DNA from: Isochrysis galbana
Lineage: Eukaryota > Haptophyta > Isochrysidales > Isochrysidaceae
Assembly: GCA_018136815.1 (NCBI GenBank)
Contig: CM030931.1
Coordinates: 6,133,515 to 6,197,514, forward strand
Direction: 5' to 3'
DNA length: 64,000 nt
Part shown: positions 58,850 to 64,000 of the stretch, piece by piece
How the letters are laid out: every line of letters begins with the position of its first letter
Numbering within the stretch: the first letter of the stretch is position 1
Notes under the pieces: generated by a model
Told to the model about the DNA's origin: nothing
The model's input: only the letters and a program-made list of their open reading frames with translations
Database searches by the model: none
Program-made: the position numbers and the translations under genes

Positions 58850-60561
58850 CTAAAATGATCCGAGCGACTTGTTGCGGAACGAAACGAACTTTCCCTTTTC
58901 TAGAGCCTTAGTCATCATGTCGGCAATTTGGTTGTTGGTCGACAGCCACGAAGGAGTAGAGATAAGATCGAGAAATTGCTTGCGGCCAAACCAAAGCCAA
59001 TTTTCGTAGTGACGAGTGCGAGCCGTAACACCAGGGTTCTTGATCGAAGCGATTGTGGCTGAGTTGTCGCAATGGATAGCAACCGGAAGAGAGTAGTCCG
59101 CTTCGAGAAACTCTAGAACGTTAAGAACGAACCTTAAATCCTTGGCTCCATTAGTATATGCAGCGATTTCGGCTTCGGCAGAGGATTGTGGAATTATCTT
59201 CAGTTTGCGTGCCGAATATGAGACCGCCGCTCCGCAGTACATGATGATGTGACCCGAGAAAGGGTTAGGGGAGGAACCCCAAGATGCGTCTGAGTAGACT
59301 TCAATGGTGGGTGCGGAGGTGCGGAGCCTCTGTAAGTTAGCGACAGCGATTTGGTGTTGTGTAGGTATGAAAGAACGGCTAGCGCATGCTCGAAGTTCTT
59401 GGGGCTTGGATCCTGCATGAACTGACAAAGAAAGCGTGAGGCGTAAGCAACATCGGGCCTTGTGCAATTTGCTATCCAGAGCAGGCATCCCATTAGAGCT
59501 AGATAGGGCTTGTCCCTCATGATGGCGCGCTCTTCATCAGATGTGGCACCTTTCATTTTCATGAAGGTATCTATGTCGGTTGAACGAATTGGAACGGTGT
59601 ATGGTTTGCTCGAGCCGCGCAGGAACTTGGTCGCCGTGTTGACAATGTAGTGTTCTTGGCTGACGCGAAGAGTTTTAGCGGTCACATCTCGCGAGAGTAG
59701 CATCCCACAAAACAATGAGGGCGCCTTGGGAGCGCTGCACGCGAACCTTGCGGTATACCTTGAAAGGAATGTGCGGACTTGCTCGGTAGCCGATTTGTTG
59801 TCGCGAGGAAAGCTAATGAGCAAGTTATCGACGTACAGTCCAATCTTGATTAATATCCCATCTAGGGATCGTTTGAAAAGATTAGGCTCGGCGACACATC
59901 GCTTGAACCCGAGAGAGACGAGATGGTCGGCATTCGACTTCATGAATAGGTGGCCGGCTTGCTTGGTCCCTTCGAGTGGGCGAGTAAGCTTACATGCGGC
60001 ATACCCTTCTTGTTCGAAGCCGTGGGGTTGCTCAACGTATAGATCAAGATTGGGGTCCATGTCACCTTGAGTGAACGCTTTGGTGACGTCGATCTCGAGC
60101 CAATCGTCTTCTGATGCGCAGATATTGGCTAGAAAGAGTCGAATGGACTCACATCGCATTGTAGAGCAAAAGGTTTCATCGTAGTCGATGCCCTCGACTT
60201 GAGAGTAACCGCAAGCCACCCATCTAGCCTTGAAGCGTTCGATGGAACCGTCGCTTTTGTGGATGATATTGAAGACCCATTTGCCCTTTGTACATTTGCG
60301 ACCGGGAGGAAGGGAGCGGACTAGCGTCCAAGCATTATTGGTCTCGTATTTGCCCTTGACATCGTCCTTCATTGCTTCTATCCATTGTTTCGCGTAGATC
60401 GGATCGGCTATTGCGTCTTTGAAGGATTTGGGTGTTGGAATTGAATTAGCCGAGTCGGGATTGACAATGAGACACTCCCCCACCGACGAGGCGGTCATGG
60501 CGATAGCGAGGAGGCCGGCAACGGTCGTTGAAAGGACGGAGCGAGGGGTAGCCGGCGGCAA
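58850..60561 (-). pseudogene. Broken Ty1/copia element, RT and RNase H only
   Basis: A second copia lineage, not the one at 23-28 kb. RT: FKDAIADPIYAKQWIEAMKD, NIIHKSDGSIERFKARWVAC, DVTKAFTQGDMDPNLDLYVE, and a catalytic box reading GLYVDNLLIS, where the usual YVDD second Asp is Asn. RNase H: EVYSDASWGSSPN, QSSAEAEIAAYTNG, VAIHCDNSATI. A frameshift near 59310 separates the two domains. Gag, protease and integrase are missing; the left end runs into unrelated sequence at about 60570. I could not delimit LTRs. Confidence 0.85.
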
Positions 60562-60596
60562 GTGCCACGCTAGGCGGGCCGACGGCGGCGGTGCTG

Positions 60597-61340
60597 TTAG
60601 AATGGGATGGGCGACTGCAACTCCTCGAGCTCAATGACCTCTTCCTCCTCCAGCTGCGTGGCCACCTCCAAACCCTCTTGGGCCGGTGCGTCGGACGTCT
60701 TCTCCTCCGCCTCACCTTCCTCCTCCTTCTCTTCGTTCGCCCCGGTAGGAGCCGGCGCCTCGGCGGTATCGGCCTCCTCCTTCTCCTCCTCCTCGAGCTG
60801 CGTGGCCACCTGCGTGGCCTCTTCCAGCTGCGTGGCCTCTTCGAATCGAGTGAAGACTTCTACGGCTGGTGCGTCGGACGTCTTCTCCTTCTCCGTCTTC
60901 TCCGTCTTCTCGTCCTCCGCTTCATTGTCCTCGGTGAGAGCGAGCGGGTGGACGGTCTCCACCTCCTCCATCGACTCGGCTCGCTCCTCGACCTCCGCAG
61001 CCGGCGCCGGCGCAGTGGGAAGAAGAAAGCCTGGAGCGTCCGACGCACAGTTCTCGTTCTTCTCTTCTCCTCCCTCCTCCACAGAGTCCTCGTCGGTGGT
61101 GGTGGTGGTGGACTCCTCGGTCGGAGAAAGGGTCTCCTCCTCGGCACCAGGAACGCGAACAAGCTCCGCCTCCTCCGCCGCGTCCTTGGAGCAGGAGGAG
61201 GAACGAGTCGTGCGAGCAGCGCTTCCGCTCGGCGTCCAGTCGACAGGTGGCCGTGTCGAGGGAGTCGAACGAAGCCAGCGAGCAGGTGCACGAGAGGAGA
61301 GGACGGAGGACCGTACGGATGCGCGCCGAGTCGCCACCAT
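60597..61340 (-). CDS. Acidic low-complexity protein, paralogue of 1709-2242
   Basis: 247 aa from the ATG at 61340 (MVATRRASVRSSVLSSRAP). The frame opens further upstream only from a GTG. The basic N-terminal 50 residues are followed by an acidic region with TTTTTDEDS, two imperfect repeats around EKTSDAPA, and FEEATQLEEATQVATQLEEE. No domain is recognised. It differs from the paralogue after AESMEE, where this copy continues with its acidic repeats. The stop lies about 35 bp from the end of the broken copia, so the original C-terminus may have been altered. Strong similarity to the paralogue from the ATG onward, on this strand, is the main argument that it is coding. Confidence 0.5.
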   Translation of the reverse strand: MVATRRASVRSSVLSSRAPARWLRSTPSTRPPVDWTPSGSAARTTRSSSCSKDAAEEAELVRVPGAEEETLSPTEESTTTTTDEDSVEEGGEEKNENCASDAPGFLLPTAPAPAAEVEERAESMEEVETVHPLALTEDNEAEDEKTEKTEKEKTSDAPAVEVFTRFEEATQLEEATQVATQLEEEEKEEADTAEAPAPTGANEEKEEEGEAEEKTSDAPAQEGLEVATQLEEEEVIELEELQSPIPF

Positions 61341-61599
61341 CGTGAGGAAGACGAGGCCGAGGAGAGAGCTGGAGGGTGAGGGAGGAGGGAGGAGGGAGAC
61401 AGGCAGTAGGAGCCTTCTCACTCTGGTTGAGGGGAAGAGGGGGGAACCCCCCCGGGGGGCGGGAGAGAGAGAGAGCGATCAAAAGACTAGACCAGTCGTT
61501 TACGTTAATATTCTCGGTAATAATCAACCGGTCCCATGGGGGTGCCCCAGGGGTTCCGCCCGTCCTCCGCGCCCAGAGTTCCCCCGCGGAAAGAGTGAA

Positions 61600-62060
61600 C
61601 GCACGGCGTGCACCTTCCTGGAAGTTGCTATGCGCACGCACGGCGCCCCCGCGGGGGGGCGCCGGTGCACATCGCGCCGTGCCCACGCACGGCGTGCACA
61701 TGTGATTGCAAGTCATCACAGGTGCTGCGTAACGAAACATCTCTTATATGGCCAGTTTACGTAGTTGTGGGCCGCAGGGGCTACACAGATGGAACGGGTT
61801 GACATGCGCACGCACGGCGTATCCGCGGGGGGACCGATGCACATCGCGCCGTGCCCACGCACGGCGTGCACATTGTGATTGCAAGTCATCATAGGTGCTG
61901 CAATGAAACATCTCTTATATGGCCAGTTTACGTAGTTGTGGGCCGCAGGGGTACACAGAGGGAACGGGTTGACATGCGCACGCACGGCGTATCCGCGGGG
62001 GACCGATGCACATCGCGCCGTGCCCATGCACGGCGTGCACCGATGTGATTAGCGAAGAAG
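61600..62060. repeat. Tandem repeat array (about 170-bp unit) upstream of the acidic-protein gene
   Basis: Three units starting near 61632, 61807 and 61976. Each has GCGCACGCACGGCG, a CCGCGGGG clamp, GATGCACATCGCGCCGTGCC, ACGGCGTGCACATTGTGATT, GCAAGTCATCATAGGTGCTG, GAAACATCTCTTATATGGCC and GTTTACGTAGTTGTGGGCCG. CGCACGGCG and CGCCGTGC can pair within a unit. Related to 2500-2830. Confidence 0.7.
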
Positions 62061-62209
62061 CTTTGACGGCGTCTCTCTCTTATAATTTTAACAAGATCTA
62101 ATGTTAAACAACTACAATACAACTGTGGACATTTGATCGCTCAATTCGACTGATGTCCCACTATTGACGGAACGACACCTCAATGGCGGCGAGGGAACGG
62201 CGGACGAAA

Positions 62210-62577
62210 TGATCGGAGGGCGGCCTGGGAGCGCAGCTCAGGGGGCAGGTGAGGCTGGGGCATGGCCCTGGCCCCTCCTGCCTCTCCATCGCTGGCTCTC
62301 GAGCCCCTGCCAGTCGACTGGAGCTGGCTGGGGGGTCCTGATCAGGGGGGCCCAGGGGGAGGAGGGGCTGGTCAGAGGGATGGGCTGGCCACGACAGGCC
62401 AGGGCGGGCGAATCAGGCGTGCCTGTGGGGAGAGGGATGGGTCAGCATGGCAGTGTTCTCCTGGCAAGCCATCAGGCATGCCAGGAGAGTGGGTGGTTCC
62501 TCCCCCATGGCGGGGGAGGAGTGGAGAGAGGGGGGGGCTCGTGCCCCGCCATGGGTGAACCAAGTATAAACTTAGTT
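62210..62577 (-). mobile_element. Family-A' element, head portion, reverse copy
   Basis: The head hairpin AACCAAGT-ATAA-ACTTAGTT is at 62558-62577 on the right edge, with the GGGGGGGCTCGTGCCCC and CCTCCCCC/GGGGGAGG stems inside. The left edge is lost within GGGAGCGCAGCTCAGGGGGC. A further lone head hairpin is at 62593-62612. Confidence 0.6.
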
Positions 62578-62664
62578 GTCCCCCCCATGCTGAACTAAGT
62601 ATAAACTTAGTTGTGAAGCGCAACATCAAAGAGGCGCACACCTAGTACCTTTGCACCCACTTGC

Positions 62665-62869
62665 ACCATGACGGAAGGGGGAGGTTCTTCGCGCTCGTCG
62701 ACGTCGCTCTTGTCGTTGCCGTCGCTGTCGCCGTGCTCGCGCTCGTCCTCACCACCCCTTGCCCTTGCCTGCTCCTGCACCGATGACGCTGGACTTGCAC
62801 GCTCGCACCTAGTTGGGCTGTCAGTGAAGAGAAGAGAGAAGAGCGAAGCCTAACGAGTGTCGATTCGCG
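62665..62869. other. Spacer, no gene supported
   Basis: A short ATG frame (MTEGGGSSRSSTSLLSLPSL..) at 62668 is serine/leucine low-complexity; I do not support it as a gene. Confidence 0.35.
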
Positions 62870-63459
62870 AATGCGACACTCCTAGCTCTGGCGCCCCCGT
62901 TTTCTCTTACCCAAACGGGGCGAGAAGACACGTATCTGCCGGAGGGGAGAGCTGCCGCTCCCCCCTCCCCTCCCTCTTCCCTTTTCCTCCTCTCTTCCCT
63001 GCGGCGGGGGCCCATGGCGCGCGCCTGCGGCCCCTCTTCAGGTCCCCAGGTGGCCTGCAGGGGCCTGGGAGCACAGCAGCACAGCTCAGGGGGCAGGTGA
63101 GGCTGAGGCATGGCCCTGGCCCCTCCTGCCTCTCCCTCGCTGGCGCTCCGAGCCCCTGCGGCCTGCGGGTCGACTGGAGCTGGCTGAGGGGTCCTGATCA
63201 GGGGGGCCCATGGGGAGGAGGGGCTGGTCAGAAGGATGGGCTGGCCACGACAGGCCAGGGCGGGCGAATCAGGCGTGCCTGTGGCCTGTGGCCTGTGGGG
63301 AGAGGGATGGGTCAGCATGGCAGTGTGCTCCTAGTAAGCCATCAGGCGTGCCAGGAGAGTTGGTGGTTCCTCCCCCATGGCAGGGGAGGAGTGGAGAGGG
63401 AGGGAGGCTCGTGCCCCCCCATGGGCATGGGCGAACTAGAACTAAGTATAGACTTAGTT
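62870..63459 (-). mobile_element. Family-A' hairpin element, reverse copy
   Basis: Head AACTAAGT-ATAG-ACTTAGTT at 63440-63459. The body matches 35317 to about 35880 in reverse, including GTTTTCTCTTACCCAAACGG and CGTATCTGCCGGAGGGGAGA. It stops at CACTCCTAGCTCTGGCGCCC, where the plus copy continues into its distal half. Confidence 0.65.
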
Positions 63460-63786
63460 GAACTATTAGTTGTCATGAATTAGAATTATGAATTATAAGT
63501 GGAAAAACTGAAAAAAAGTGCAGTTCCAATATTGGATCTTCACTTTCTAACAAAAATACGCCGTTTAGGTAAGAGATGTGCCGGGAGGAAACGGACTTTC
63601 GTCTCCTCTGGGCGCCGCCACCCTTAATTGGCGGGGGGGCCACGAAGGCTCTCTTGTCTCTTGGGTCTTGGGGGCCCGCCTGAGAACTGAGAAGAAAAAA
63701 TACGTTGCGCCACTTTTCGCCCGCGGCATCTCACTTATCTCTTACACGCACCTCATCCTGTACACGCTGCTTCTGAGCGTGAGAAA

Positions 63787-64000
63787 CCGAAGCGCCAAAA
63801 GTGGCGCTTCAAGCCGGCAGCAAGGAGTTAAAATAGTGTTTGACCGCTGACCGCCATAGGTTTAAAAAAATATGGATTGAATGATTGCCCGTTCTTTTTT
63901 CTGGCGAAAAATGCCGTGGGTTTTCTTTTTGTGGCGACGCGCCGCCTCCGTGGCTGCAAGCTGCCGCCTCCCCCCCCACTTGCCTCAGCCGCAGCAGCTA
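63787..64000 (-). repeat. Perfect hairpin followed by third copy of the 3437-type repeat
   Basis: GAAGCGCCA-AAAG-TGGCGCTTC is a perfect 9-bp stem at about 63789-63810. From about 63830 the reverse complement of the 3437/18500 repeat can be followed (GCCAGAAAAAAGAACGGGCA side, TTTTCTTTTTGTGGCG, C run near the window end). The window ends inside it. Confidence 0.4.

Overview
This window is nuclear DNA from a GC-rich, single-celled eukaryote, most likely a microalga. The evidence is an eL13 ribosomal protein gene, spliceosomal GT-AG introns of about 120-300 bp in a minority of genes, an NSUN5-type rRNA methyltransferase, a FUT8-like glycosyltransferase, an ankyrin protein with CPWDE-type repeats as often seen in stramenopile and haptophyte algae, and Ty1/copia, Ty3/gypsy and LINE retroelements. 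I cannot fix the lineage from sequence alone. There are no prokaryotic signatures, CRISPR arrays or recognisable tRNA/rRNA genes.

Layout. 1-557: 3' part of RPL13. 1.7-2.9 kb: a small acidic-protein gene whose paralogue, with the same kind of upstream tandem repeats, lies at 60.6-62.1 kb. 3.1-4.4 kb: gypsy and LINE scraps and a large inverted repeat. 4456-9306: a 1616-aa protein that repeats the pair [DUF3431-like + FUT8-like]. 9.3-11.7 kb: no gene seen. 11.8-16.3 kb: a 1518-aa, mostly disordered PH-domain protein. 16.4-18.8 kb: LINE and other debris. 18.8-20.6 kb: a three-exon prolyl-4-hydroxylase-like gene. 20.9-31.0 kb: a Ty1/copia nest, with one complete young element (23448-28581, identical 258-bp LTRs, 5-bp target duplication) inserted into an older copy and surrounded by scrambled fragments in both orientations. 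31.2-34.6 kb: a divergent pair, an acyl-CoA synthetase (4CL-like) and a two-exon glutathione-synthetase-like gene. 34.7-37.8 kb: interspersed elements. 38.5-40.2 kb: a conserved small protein and an F-box/ankyrin protein. 40.2-41.9 kb: decayed LINE 3' half. 42.3-43.9 kb: a CRAL-TRIO protein. 44-46 kb: elements. 47.0-48.3 kb: NSUN5. 48.5-51.7 kb: elements. 52.1-53.5 kb: auxilin-like J protein. 53.8-55.0 kb: elements. 55.1-58.4 kb: a three-exon disordered/coiled-coil protein. 58.9-60.6 kb: a second, broken copia. 62-64 kb: elements.

The genes are housekeeping or cell-biology genes without an obvious shared pathway; each is its own transcription unit. The auxilin-like protein and the PH protein both carry short motifs (NPF, F-x-D-x-F) typical of endocytic adaptors, but a joint role is inference.

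The most unusual content is non-coding. A large set of roughly 750-940-bp elements all start with a short AT-rich hairpin (usually a TTAT loop), followed by a G-run/C-run hairpin and a chain of further hairpins. The first stem differs between families but keeps its pairing. Four copies have perfect 16-18-bp target-site duplications, and one family shares its 3' tail with the local LINE, so they look like LINE-mobilised, structured non-autonomous retroelements. A second repeat (here called R1, about 190-280 bp) occurs five times, each within 300 bp of a start codon.
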